DNA of 64,000 bases from M1-B18 sp048264125 (lineage in GTDB: Bacteria; Bacillota; Clostridia; Peptostreptococcales; Natronincolaceae): positions 336,873-400,872 of the forward strand of contig JBLXDM010000003.1 in the NCBI GenBank assembly GCA_048264125.1, given 5' to 3'. Of this stretch, positions 44,702 to 53,169 are shown piece after piece (the stretch's first letter is position 1; the number at the start of each line of letters is the position of its first letter). The notes under the pieces were generated by a model. The model was not told the origin of the DNA and made no database searches. It was given only the letters and a program-made list of their open reading frames with translations. The position numbers and the translations under genes are program-made.

Positions 44702-45676
44702 TTATTTTCCCAAAAAAAGCTCTGCCATTTTCATGGCCTCCACCATGCTCTTATAGCTGGCTATCCCCTTTCCTGCTTTACCAAAGGCTGTACCATGGTC
44801 TACGGATGTTCTGATTATAGGAAGCCCAATAGTCATATTTACGCCTATATCAAACCCTAAAAGCTTTAATGGGATATGACCTTGATCATGGTACATAGCG
44901 ATCACTATATCATATTGGCCTTTAACTGCATTTAAAAACACTGTATCCGGTGGTACTGGACCCTGAACCTTGATGCCCTCCGCTATTGCCTGTTCTATAG
45001 CAGGCGAGATTTCTTCTATCTCCTCTCGGCCAAATAGTCCCGATTCACCTGCATGGGGATTTAAGCCAGCTACTGCAATAATAGGCTCTTCATATCCCAT
45101 TTGCTTTAATGTTTTGTTTGCCAGATTAATTACGTCAAATACCCTTTCCTTTTTAACCCTGTCGCAAGCATTTCTTAGAGAGGTATGGGTTGATACATGT
45201 GCTACCTTTAAGGGACCTCCAGACAGCATCATAGAATATATTTTCGTATCTGTAAGCTTTGCAAATATTTCAGTATGGCCATCATAATGATGTCCGGCTA
45301 GATTTAAGGCTTCCTTGTTAATGGGACCAGTAACAACAGCACTTACCTTACCCGCAAGGGCATAGTCGATAGCCCTCTCAATGTACTTATATGCCGCATC
45401 TCCACAGATGGGGGATACCTGTCCAAACGTAAAATCCTCCATTTTAAGCTCAACAACATTAATAATGTTTATTTTGTCGGGATTAAATCCTGTTTCATCC
45501 TCAAGTATATTAATTTCCATATCTATATTTAAAAGCTTTATATAGTAGTTTATTACCTCAACGCTACCGAAAATAATATATCCCTCTTTAACATCCCGTT
45601 CCCTTGTAATAGCCTGCAAAGCCACTTCTGGGCCTACACCTGCAGGATCTCCCATTGTAATTGCAATTAAGTCCAT
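44702..45676 (-). CDS. PdxA2-type 4-phosphoerythronate/threonate dehydrogenase
   Basis: A 324-residue PdxA-family NAD-dependent dehydrogenase. Features are ITMGDPAGVGPEVAL at the start, TGPINKEAL, HYDGHTEIF, VAGLNPHAGESGLFG and AMYHDQGHIPLKLLGF with metal-binding His. Paired with the DUF1537 kinase, PdxA2 proteins convert D-threonate 4-phosphate (or a homologue) toward dihydroxyacetone phosphate with CO2 release. It starts directly after the kinase stop codon, AAAGGAG upstream. No serC/pdxB genes are nearby, arguing against pyridoxine biosynthesis. Confidence 0.85.
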   Translation of the reverse strand: MDLIAITMGDPAGVGPEVALQAITRERDVKEGYIIFGSVEVINYYIKLLNIDMEINILEDETGFNPDKINIINVVELKMEDFTFGQVSPICGDAAYKYIERAIDYALAGKVSAVVTGPINKEALNLAGHHYDGHTEIFAKLTDTKIYSMMLSGGPLKVAHVSTHTSLRNACDRVKKERVFDVINLANKTLKQMGYEEPIIAVAGLNPHAGESGLFGREEIEEISPAIEQAIAEGIKVQGPVPPDTVFLNAVKGQYDIVIAMYHDQGHIPLKLLGFDIGVNMTIGLPIIRTSVDHGTAFGKAGKGIASYKSMVEAMKMAELFLGK

Positions 45677-46888
45677 TTAGCATTTCTCCTTTAGCTTTTT
45701 TATGCAATAGTCCAGTGAATCCTCATTTCCAAAGGCACCTGCCTTAGTAACTATATAAAGCCCATCGCATAATCCACCCTTTAATGCCATTAGTGGTATT
45801 CCTGTTATCAGCTCCTCAATAACCCTAGACCCTGTAGCTCCTATTGCAGTTATTACTCCTATTGCAGTATCTCCACCTGTTAAAAACATTCCACCGGGCT
45901 TGAACTCAGTCAGAATTCCCTTGGTAATTTCACCTAGTATATCTTGAGTAAAGCTACTAACCTCTGCAGGGGTTTTTCCTGAGCCTCTTCCTGCAGCTAT
46001 AGACTTTTCATAATCCTGCCTGGTTGATGCTGATATTAAAATTGCATCCCTTCCGGATTTAAGTGAAGCTATGGCCTTTACTTTGATTGGCTCAATATTC
46101 TCTTCAGCTATCAATTTGTCTATATCCACTCTGATGATATCTGCCTTATCCTTCATGTAATTCGCCTGCTGTCTTGATATATCGCTGACGCTTCCCACAA
46201 CTGCAAGTACCGGCTTAATAGGATAAAGCACCTCCAGCATGGCATTAGCCAGCCCTGCGGAGCCAACCCAAAGTATTTTTTTATTAGAGGTCATCCCAAG
46301 CCTTGCAATAGACAGCATATCCTCAGTTGTTTCTGCATCAAAGCTATATATCCTAGATAAAGATAAATCCTGCGTGCCATTTCTTAATTCCTCTAGATAT
46401 ATGTGAGTGACAGACTCCTTCAGCTCTGCTTCTAGTATTACTTTAATATTATCCACCTTAACTGGCTTTATAGGATCCCTCGCTATTTCAGTTTGTGTTA
46501 TCGGGACATCCTTCAGCATTTGAACTGCTGATATCGTTTTTCTGTTATTTTCAGGATATGCAGGTGCAAAAAGAATTAAGTCAGGCTTATAGATTTCATC
46601 GACAGCCCTTATCTCAGCCCCTATATTACCCCTTAAGGTTGAGTCTAGTTTTTTATAAACATATTGAAAGCTGTGATTAAGGGCATTTTCCGCCATGCTT
46701 TTAACCCTATTATAAGAGCCTTCATAGTCAAGACCTCTCGATTCTGTATCTACTACATAGGAAAGCTTATTATTGTCTATGGATTTGGAATCTAGAACAA
46801 CTTCAGTCTCTAGCCCCCGCTTTTTCAGTTGAACACCTGTGTCATTAGAGCCAGTAAAATCATCGGCAATTATTAAGAATCTGGTCAT
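45677..46888 (-). CDS. Four-carbon acid sugar kinase (DUF1537; DtnK/OtnK type)
   Basis: A 403-residue kinase of the DUF1537 family, now assigned as four-carbon acid-sugar kinase, phosphorylating D-threonate, D-erythronate or related acids. N-terminal FLIIADDFTGSNDTGVQL is the family hallmark, and the C-terminal half has PGGMFLTGGDTAIGVITAIG. It works with the PdxA2 enzyme encoded immediately downstream. The ATG follows AGGAGGAAAT. The kdgT-like permease gene ends 8 bases upstream, indicating one operon. Confidence 0.9.
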   Translation of the reverse strand: MTRFLIIADDFTGSNDTGVQLKKRGLETEVVLDSKSIDNNKLSYVVDTESRGLDYEGSYNRVKSMAENALNHSFQYVYKKLDSTLRGNIGAEIRAVDEIYKPDLILFAPAYPENNRKTISAVQMLKDVPITQTEIARDPIKPVKVDNIKVILEAELKESVTHIYLEELRNGTQDLSLSRIYSFDAETTEDMLSIARLGMTSNKKILWVGSAGLANAMLEVLYPIKPVLAVVGSVSDISRQQANYMKDKADIIRVDIDKLIAEENIEPIKVKAIASLKSGRDAILISASTRQDYEKSIAAGRGSGKTPAEVSSFTQDILGEITKGILTEFKPGGMFLTGGDTAIGVITAIGATGSRVIEELITGIPLMALKGGLCDGLYIVTKAGAFGNEDSLDYCIKKLKEKC

Positions 46889-46896
46889 ATTTCCTC

Positions 46897-47841
46897 CTAT
46901 GCTGTTGCTTGTTTCTTTTTATCCAATTTGTCAAGATATGATACCAACAATGGGCAAAGTATTGCCGTTACTATAACCGATGCTGCTATTTGAGCAGTTG
47001 CTGCAGCTGCTATGGCCACCATTGAGGGGTCTGCTGCAGCTACTGCTGCAGGGGTGCCTACTGCATTTCCTGCTGTTGTACCAATTGAAGCCCCTACTGC
47101 CTTTTTACCACCAAATAGCCTGTAGGTATAATAACCGCCAAGCCCTGTTATCAGCACCGTCATAACTCCAAGAATTATCCCCGGCAGACCGGCACTAACG
47201 ACAGTCCTGAAGTCTAGGGCAGCCCCAAGGGGGAAGGCAAAGAACGGTACCAGTAATGTCTGTCCCTGAGCCAAAAGCTTTCTCCAATCCTCATCCATAT
47301 TACCTAATATAAAGCCTAGTACTATCGGTACTAAAACAGCTACAAAGGCTATTAATGGAATCTTTGCCAGTCCTGTTGCACCTAATGCAATCATAGTAAA
47401 GAAGGGGCCATCATTTAAGGACAGAATGGACACAGCTCCAACGTCTGTAGCATCTCCATATTGACCGGTTAAAGCAGCAAATAGACCTCCGTTTGAGTTT
47501 GTCATGGCAGAAATGATAGCAAGTGGCGTTATTCCCAGAAGGCCTGCCGGACCGAATATCTGACCAACTCCCCATCCTAATATTGCTCCCACAAGGAATT
47601 TAACAGCGGTTAAGGATATACCCTTGTATAACGGTACCCCTGCTTTTTTTATATCTATCTGGGCCCCCATGCATAGTACAAACAACGCTATTAGCGGCAA
47701 GGCTCCGTTTTTAAACAGTGCAGTTGTAAAACCGCCTATCTGTAGGGAGTCAGGTGCAATTGTATTAAGTACTGCCCCCAATAAAAGAGGAACTACCATC
47801 ATCCCTCCCGGAACCTTTTGAATCGTTTTCATAATCTTCAT
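46897..47841 (-). CDS. KdgT-family acid-sugar permease
   Basis: A 314-residue transporter of the 2-keto-3-deoxygluconate permease family, with about ten hydrophobic segments. GGMMVVPLLLGAVLNTIAPD opens the protein; AISAMTNSNGGLFAALTGQYG and GTTAGNAVGTPAAVAAADP are family blocks. In this operon the cargo is presumably the four-carbon acid sugar. The ATG follows AAGGAGG. It is the first gene behind the sigma-54 promoter at 47885-47900. Confidence 0.85.
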   Translation of the reverse strand: MKIMKTIQKVPGGMMVVPLLLGAVLNTIAPDSLQIGGFTTALFKNGALPLIALFVLCMGAQIDIKKAGVPLYKGISLTAVKFLVGAILGWGVGQIFGPAGLLGITPLAIISAMTNSNGGLFAALTGQYGDATDVGAVSILSLNDGPFFTMIALGATGLAKIPLIAFVAVLVPIVLGFILGNMDEDWRKLLAQGQTLLVPFFAFPLGAALDFRTVVSAGLPGIILGVMTVLITGLGGYYTYRLFGGKKAVGASIGTTAGNAVGTPAAVAAADPSMVAIAAAATAQIAASVIVTAILCPLLVSYLDKLDKKKQATA

Positions 47842-47884
47842 TATACAGCCTCCTTAAATATTCTATTAGTTCATTGACTTATAA

Positions 47885-47900
47885 TGCAATTTACGTGCCA
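47885..47900 (-). promoter_or_regulatory. Sigma-54 (-24/-12) promoter of the acid-sugar operon
   Basis: The minus strand reads TGGCAC-GTAAA-TTGCA, a full consensus match with 10 bases between GG and GC. It lies 44 bases before the kdgT start. The adjacent PrpR-type activator is the likely partner. Confidence 0.87.
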
Positions 47901-47917
47901 TGTTTAAAAGCAACCAA

Positions 47918-47940
47918 GAAAAAGACCCCTGTTGGGGGCC
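47918..47940 (-). terminator. Terminator of the PrpR-type activator gene
   Basis: GACCCC and GGGG(G)C around GTT (47924-47940) form a hairpin followed on the minus strand by TTTTTCTT. It separates the activator transcript from the sigma-54 promoter of the next operon. Confidence 0.8.
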
Positions 47941-47956
47941 TGCTAATCAGTGTTAT

Positions 47957-48007
47957 ATATTGCAACATATAAGCGTTGCATATTAAAACATGGATGCTTT
48001 TTGCAAC
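47957..48007. promoter_or_regulatory. Repeated TTGCAAC half-sites (candidate activator binding sites)
   Basis: TTGCAAC at 47960-47966 and 48001-48007 and its inverted form GTTGCA at 47975-47980 lie about 60-120 bp upstream of the sigma-54 promoter. The first and inverted sites make a dyad with an 8-base gap. They are probable binding sites for the PrpR-type activator; which protein binds is inference. Confidence 0.55.
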
Positions 48008-48010
48008 CGT

Positions 48011-49882
48011 TTAACCCTTTAGTTTTCTCCATAGGGTACTTCTGTTTATGCCTAATAACTCTGCTGCTCTGCTTATATTTCCATTGCAGTGGTTTACCGT
48101 TTCCTTAATATGAAGAATTTCAAGCTCCTTAAGGCTTATGCTGGCATATTTTACACCCTCAGCTTTTGCTATTAAGCTCTTACTTGTATTTGGCAGCACA
48201 TCTTCTATTTCTATGACCGAAGACTTCGAAAGAGCCACCGCCCTCTCCATTATACCCTCCAGCTCCCTTACATTTCCTTTGAAGCTACAGGCATTAAGAT
48301 ATTCCTGTGCTTCCTGGCTAATGCTTGTAATTCTTTTATTGTATTTTTTTGAATACATTCTACAAAAGAATGCTGAAAGGGGTTCAACATCCTCCCTTCT
48401 TTCATTTAAGGATGGTACATATAATGTTAGAACATTTATCCTATAATATAGGTCCTCCCTGAAGCCTTTCTCATCCACCATCCTTTCAATATCCTTGTTT
48501 GTTGCAGCTATAATCCTTACGTCTATAGGTATAACCTTGTCATCTCCAATCCTCATTACTTCCTTTTCCTGCAGCACCCTCAGAAGCCTTGCCTGAAACT
48601 CTGGCGGCAGCTCCCCCACCTCATCCAGGAAGATGGTGCCTTTATGGGCCAACTCAAATATTCCTGGTTTTCCACCTCTTCGAGCACCTGTGAATGCACC
48701 CTCAACATACCCGAACAGCTCACTTTCCAGAAGATTCGGAGGAAGGGCAGCACAGTTGACAGCTACAAAGGGTCCCTGGGCTCTATTGCTATGGTTATGA
48801 ATACTTTGGGCAAATAGCTCCTTTCCCACCCCAGATTGCCCCAGTATCAATGCAGGTGAGCTAATGGCACTATAGCTTTTGGCCCTACTAATACATTCCT
48901 TCATCAGTCGACTTTTATAAATAATATCATCAAATGAATATCTAGCAACCAAGCCCTTCTTAACCAATACCTTTCTTATTTTATATTCCAATTCCTGAAT
49001 CTGGGTAATATCCTGAAAGGTTGCAACTGCCCCAATAACTCTATTGTCCACTATAATTGGAACCCTATTTATCGCCACCTTCATGCCGTTAATATCCTGT
49101 ATGCTCCCCAATTCCTGCTGACCTGTTCTAAGAACCTCCGGTAATCTTGAACCGGGAACAATTTCATTTATTTGTTTCCCAATTATAATACTTCCTTGTT
49201 GTTGGAATATTTCCTCAGCCAAGGAATTAAACATAGTGACACATCCTTTATCATCAACGGCTACAATGGCATCGTGAACAAAATCTGTTATCATCTTAAG
49301 CTTTTGAGCCTTTTCCTTTTCCACCTTTGATACGTATAGAATCCGTTTGGCTTCTTTGATGGCATTTTGAACGGATTCCTTACCGGAGGTTATTAGATAG
49401 CTTTCACAGCCCAGTCTATGGGCCACCTTATAGCCTATGGCATCTCCAATAAAAATCTCCACTCCTCTATTTTTTGCATCAAGGACTAGCTGCGGCACCT
49501 TTTCGTCCTCATCATAGACGATAAGCTCAACATCTAAATTAAGAAGCTCTGCAACGGTGCCAGAGCCTAGGACCACATTTTTATAGCCTGTTACCGCAAT
49601 TCTTTTACCGGTATTTAGAACCTCGTTGAAGCCACGAAGAATATCATAGGAGCTTAATTCAATTTCAACCACAGGAACCTTCACAGCATTTTTTATCATG
49701 GTATAGGTTCCGCCTCTGGATATAATCACCTGTGCTCCCTTAGCCACTGCTTTTTTCGCAGCTTCCACTCCCTCCTGAAGGTCTCCAACCATGACAGCAA
49801 TGTCTATTTTTTCAGCCCTTACTATTTCTCTAGCTAAGGCTGCAAGATTTTCAAAGGGTGCAATAAGCACTAATTCACTCAT
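48011..49882 (-). CDS. PrpR-type sigma-54-dependent activator
   Basis: A 623-residue enhancer-binding protein. It has an N-terminal PrpR-N-like sensor domain (about 1-170), a PAS segment (about 190-300), an AAA+ domain with Walker A GQSGVGKELFAQ, GAFTGA sigma-54 loop and Walker B GTIFLDEVGELP, and a C-terminal Fis-type HTH (GNISRAAELLGINRSTLWRKL). It is encoded next to acid-sugar genes under sigma-54 control, so it probably responds to the four-carbon acid or a derivative. The ATG follows GAAGGAG. Confidence 0.93.
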   Translation of the reverse strand: MSELVLIAPFENLAALAREIVRAEKIDIAVMVGDLQEGVEAAKKAVAKGAQVIISRGGTYTMIKNAVKVPVVEIELSSYDILRGFNEVLNTGKRIAVTGYKNVVLGSGTVAELLNLDVELIVYDEDEKVPQLVLDAKNRGVEIFIGDAIGYKVAHRLGCESYLITSGKESVQNAIKEAKRILYVSKVEKEKAQKLKMITDFVHDAIVAVDDKGCVTMFNSLAEEIFQQQGSIIIGKQINEIVPGSRLPEVLRTGQQELGSIQDINGMKVAINRVPIIVDNRVIGAVATFQDITQIQELEYKIRKVLVKKGLVARYSFDDIIYKSRLMKECISRAKSYSAISSPALILGQSGVGKELFAQSIHNHSNRAQGPFVAVNCAALPPNLLESELFGYVEGAFTGARRGGKPGIFELAHKGTIFLDEVGELPPEFQARLLRVLQEKEVMRIGDDKVIPIDVRIIAATNKDIERMVDEKGFREDLYYRINVLTLYVPSLNERREDVEPLSAFFCRMYSKKYNKRITSISQEAQEYLNACSFKGNVRELEGIMERAVALSKSSVIEIEDVLPNTSKSLIAKAEGVKYASISLKELEILHIKETVNHCNGNISRAAELLGINRSTLWRKLKG

Positions 49883-49986
49883 ATTCAGACTCCTTCACCT
49901 TTTAATTTAATAATACTATTATTCTTTATCTTTTATTAAATACCTCTGATTATATACCTCCACCATAAATAAATCTACTTTCGCCA

Positions 49987-50009
49987 AAAGTTTAATTATA
50001 TCAAACTTT
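49987..50009. promoter_or_regulatory. Dyad in the XRE-TPR promoter, with AAAGTTTAAT motif
   Basis: AAAGTTT and AAACTTT (49987-50009) are inverted with a 9-base gap, just upstream of a TATAAT at 50022. This suits an operator for autoregulation. AAAGTTTAAT recurs twice in the promoter of the GNAT gene. Confidence 0.5.
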
Positions 50010-50048
50010 ACCAATCTCTGGTATAATAATATCTAGGGAGTTGATATT

Positions 50049-51335
50049 ATGGCAATAGGAGAAAAAATCAAAGCTCTGAGGAAATCCTTAGGGATTACAC
50101 AGCAGCAGCTAGGCGGAAATGAATTTACTAAAGGATATATTAGTCAGATTGAGAAGGGCACCGTTACCCCTTCAATGAAGGTATTGAATTTGATAGCAAG
50201 GCGCCTCTCTAAACCAGTTGCATATTTTTTGGAGGGTGAGGATGACTATTCTAAATTAATTGAAGAAAAGTACATAAGGGCAGAAAACCTTTATCTTAAA
50301 CAGGACTATAATAATTCAATTAATGCTTTTCAAGATATTTTAACAAAATCCTCAAATAAAGGTAGCGTTATTTATACAAACTCCATGCTATATCATGGTA
50401 AATGCCTTTATTTTCTTGGCAATTATGAGAAAGGTGTTGAAACCCTAACAGATGCAATTCATCAGCTGATTCGGCTCTCATCAATTGAAAAGCTGGTTGA
50501 TGCCTATTTGTACAAGGGCTTATGTCTATTTGATCATAATTATCCTCTTGCTATAGATGCCTTTCAGAGGGGCCTTCAAATCATAGATGGAAATGCGCTA
50601 ACATTGCATAACCTTAAAGCCAAGCTTCAGCTTAATATATCCACAGGATATTTAAATTTGGGAAGATTGTCTATTGCCCTTCAAGGCTTTGAAAATGGGA
50701 TTTCATTTTGTAAAAAAGAACAGATAAACGACACTTTGCTTGATTGCTATGTAAGAAGCGGCTATGTACATTATCTTCTTGGCAATATACAGCCTTCAAA
50801 GGAAAGAATTTTGAATGCAAACTCGATCAATGTAGCCCTTGACAACGATATGGTATGGACTGAAATATATGCTCTGTTAGGTATGATCGTTTTTAAAGAG
50901 GGCAGGCATAAACAGGCCCTTACCCTCATTGATAAGTCTATAGATATATGCAAAAGGATAGATTATGATTGGGGTCATTTCATCAATATTATAGAAAAAA
51001 TTTCTATGTTAATAGAATTACAACAGCTGGCGGAGGCAGAGCTATTAATCAATGCCTATTATGATGATATTGACGGACTAGCTGATAGGCATGTTTTCAA
51101 TAGGCTTTTAATCCTTCAGGGAAGGCTTGAGAAGAAATTAGGCCGATATAGAAAATCCATAGAGTATTACTCGACGGCTATTGACAACTTTATAATTCTT
51201 AAAAGGCCTTGGGAGATTTATAGCTATGCAAAGGAACTGGCGGATTTACTAGTAGAGGAAAATAGTGCTTTGGCAAAAAAATACTATAGCCTATCCTTCG
51301 AAGGCTATTCTCAAATTACATCCTTGCTGCCATAA
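50049..51335 (+). CDS. XRE-family regulator with TPR repeats
   Basis: A 428-residue protein with an N-terminal HTH_XRE (about 1-60; KIKALRKSLGITQQQLGG, TKGYISQIEKGTVTPSMKVL) and helical TPR repeats through the rest. PlcR/Rap-like regulators share this layout and often bind peptides, but no peptide gene was found alongside. Start ATG 50049 follows AGGGAG. The operator-like dyad at 49987-50009 suggests autoregulation. Ligand and targets are unknown, but the GNAT promoter shares its motif. Confidence 0.88.
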   Translation: MAIGEKIKALRKSLGITQQQLGGNEFTKGYISQIEKGTVTPSMKVLNLIARRLSKPVAYFLEGEDDYSKLIEEKYIRAENLYLKQDYNNSINAFQDILTKSSNKGSVIYTNSMLYHGKCLYFLGNYEKGVETLTDAIHQLIRLSSIEKLVDAYLYKGLCLFDHNYPLAIDAFQRGLQIIDGNALTLHNLKAKLQLNISTGYLNLGRLSIALQGFENGISFCKKEQINDTLLDCYVRSGYVHYLLGNIQPSKERILNANSINVALDNDMVWTEIYALLGMIVFKEGRHKQALTLIDKSIDICKRIDYDWGHFINIIEKISMLIELQQLAEAELLINAYYDDIDGLADRHVFNRLLILQGRLEKKLGRYRKSIEYYSTAIDNFIILKRPWEIYSYAKELADLLVEENSALAKKYYSLSFEGYSQITSLLP

Positions 51336-51354
51336 AATTAAATTTAAAAAAGAG

Positions 51355-51388
51355 AAAAGCATAGACAGGCATGGGCTGCTATGCTTTT
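51355..51388. terminator. Terminator between XRE-TPR and GNAT genes
   Basis: AAAAGCATAG and CTATGCTTTT arms around a 14-base loop; T-rich in the plus and A-rich before it. The genes converge here. Confidence 0.75.
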
Positions 51389-51399
51389 ACATTTTAGGC

Positions 51400-52206
51400 T
51401 TAAACCATATAATGCAATTTTACCTCCTGATCTCCATAGGGAAAGTATCCCAGCTTTTCGTAAAGGGCTATGGCTGTTATATTGCTTTTTTCAACCCATA
51501 GCATAGAGTTTTCAGCTCCTCTAGCCTGTGCCCATGTAAACACCTTAGCCATTAGCTGCTTTGAGTAGCCCAAGCCTCTGCTTCCTTCATCAACGGCTAA
51601 GCCCCTAATAAAAACTGTTTTTCCGCTGGCGTATATGCTACCCAAAGCCATACCCACAGTTCTATTATCCCTCTTTATTATATAAAAGCATTGATCATCA
51701 TCCTTGATATATTGCTCCAGCTCATCTGCCTCCATCCCAAAATCCTCTATTCCAAAGGCTCTATCGATTAATTCCATCACATTCCTTTTCTCATTTGCTG
51801 AGGCGGTTGTTACCGCCGGGAAATCACTTATAATTTTGAGCTCTTTACTTTTGTAGCCTATCGTATGGGATTTCAGTATCAAGCCACTATTCACAAAATG
51901 TGGGACAATATCCGCTAAGCTGCCTATTGAAGCCTTATCCTCACCGTATCTTATTAGCAATTTAGTTCCTGCATTAAAATGATCTTTAAGGCCTTCTAAG
52001 CCATCAATAGCAGCCTGCATACTTACGGCTCCCCAAAAGACCTCTGGTACATCTCCTGATCGATCAATAAAAAATACCGAGGCTGCGCTTTCAAGCACTA
52101 AATTTTTATCGATATTTTCGAAAAAACTCTCTTGATATTCTGGAGTGAAAAATAAGAACTTGTATTGCATTTCATTTGCCTTCTCTATTACTCTACTATA
52201 ATCCAT
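51400..52206 (-). CDS. GNAT-family N-acetyltransferase
   Basis: A 268-residue acetyltransferase. The C-terminal GNAT core has FIRGLAVDEGSRGLGYSKQLM, the acetyl-CoA pyrophosphate loop (RGLGYSKQL), and ending ENSMLWVEKSNITAIALYEKLGY. The N-terminal 140 residues form a second, degenerate GNAT-like half. The substrate amine is unknown. ATG 52206 follows GGGGGAG. Its promoter (52261-52289) contains two AAAGTTTAAT copies, one between -35 and -10, suggesting repression by the adjacent XRE regulator. Confidence 0.88.
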   Translation of the reverse strand: MDYSRVIEKANEMQYKFLFFTPEYQESFFENIDKNLVLESAASVFFIDRSGDVPEVFWGAVSMQAAIDGLEGLKDHFNAGTKLLIRYGEDKASIGSLADIVPHFVNSGLILKSHTIGYKSKELKIISDFPAVTTASANEKRNVMELIDRAFGIEDFGMEADELEQYIKDDDQCFYIIKRDNRTVGMALGSIYASGKTVFIRGLAVDEGSRGLGYSKQLMAKVFTWAQARGAENSMLWVEKSNITAIALYEKLGYFPYGDQEVKLHYMV

Positions 52207-52260
52207 GCAGATCTCCCCCTGTTTATCCCTTTTGGATTTATTATTATTTATTACAATTCA

Positions 52261-52289
52261 ATAGTATAATTTTATTAAACTTTTGTCAA
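52261..52289 (-). promoter_or_regulatory. Sigma-A promoter of the GNAT gene with embedded operator motif
   Basis: TTGACA (52284-52289), 17 bases, TACTAT (52261-52266) on the minus strand. AAAGTTTAAT lies in the spacer at 52274-52283 (complement) and again at 52314-52323. Confidence 0.75.
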
Positions 52290-52511
52290 TATATTCATAT
52301 TATATTTAATTTGATTAAACTTTAAACTTTGCATGCTATTGTTAGATCGCCTATAAAAGTCATAGATATCTTTTAATACAAATCACCAAAGGAATAATTC
52401 AAAGTATAGTGGGTATTTATCTAAGAAGGCAATAAATTATATTTAGTTACCTCCTTAAAAGGCTATACTAAAGTATTATTTCGAGAAATTTCTTAAAGGA
52501 GAGATGGTAAC

Positions 52512-53081
52512 GTGTTTAATGACATATTTATATGGGAGAGCGGGGGAGTAATAATCATATTTCTGTTGAATTTCCTATTGCATGGCGCATATGAGCATAG
52601 TAAAAATAACCCCTTTATAGCTGCCTTCGCTCCAATTAACGAGAGCGTTTGGGAGCACATGAAAATGGCGGCCAATTCTGTATTTTTCTATAGCATTCTC
52701 GAATACATATTTATAGGCCCCTTTATTAATAATTTCTTTCTTGCAAAGGGGCTTTTAATTATAACAATACCGATCTTGGTTGCATTACTAAACATTTGCT
52801 ATATGCAGCTGCTTAAAAAGCATGTGCTTTTTATTGATGTCTTCGGAATATTTATTTGGATCTCCCTTGGTCAAATATTGAGCTATAGGCTTTTGACCCA
52901 CGAAATGCATTTTAGCACACTAAACATTTGGCTTTTAGGAGCAAGCCTCCTAATGCTGTCAGCCTATATTATTTTTACCTTTCTACCTCCTAATTTTGCC
53001 ATATTTAAAGAGCGTTCGGGAGATGCTACGACAGGTGAAGAAATAGAAACGAATATTAACACGGATAATATATTATCCTAA
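52512..53081 (+). CDS. DUF6512-like membrane protein
   Basis: A 189-residue protein with about five hydrophobic helices and the DUF6512-type motif APINESVWEHMKM. It starts at GTG 52512 with AAAGGAG upstream; no closer in-frame ATG exists. The C-terminal tail is acidic. Function is unknown. It is monocistronic and ends at a good terminator. Confidence 0.75.
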   Translation: MFNDIFIWESGGVIIIFLLNFLLHGAYEHSKNNPFIAAFAPINESVWEHMKMAANSVFFYSILEYIFIGPFINNFFLAKGLLIITIPILVALLNICYMQLLKKHVLFIDVFGIFIWISLGQILSYRLLTHEMHFSTLNIWLLGASLLMLSAYIIFTFLPPNFAIFKERSGDATTGEEIETNINTDNILS

Positions 53082-53088
53082 AATAACA

Positions 53089-53136
53089 AGGCCTAAACAC
53101 CAGATTTTATTTATCCAATGTTTAGGCCTCTTTTTT
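53089..53136 (+). terminator. Terminator of the DUF6512-like gene
   Basis: AGGCCTAAACA (53089-53099) and TGTTTAGGCCT (53119-53129) are perfect, followed by CTTTTTT. Also near the convergent ABC genes. Confidence 0.85.
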
Positions 53137-53169
53137 GTAACAGACCCCTCGAGGTCCGCTCCAATTACA

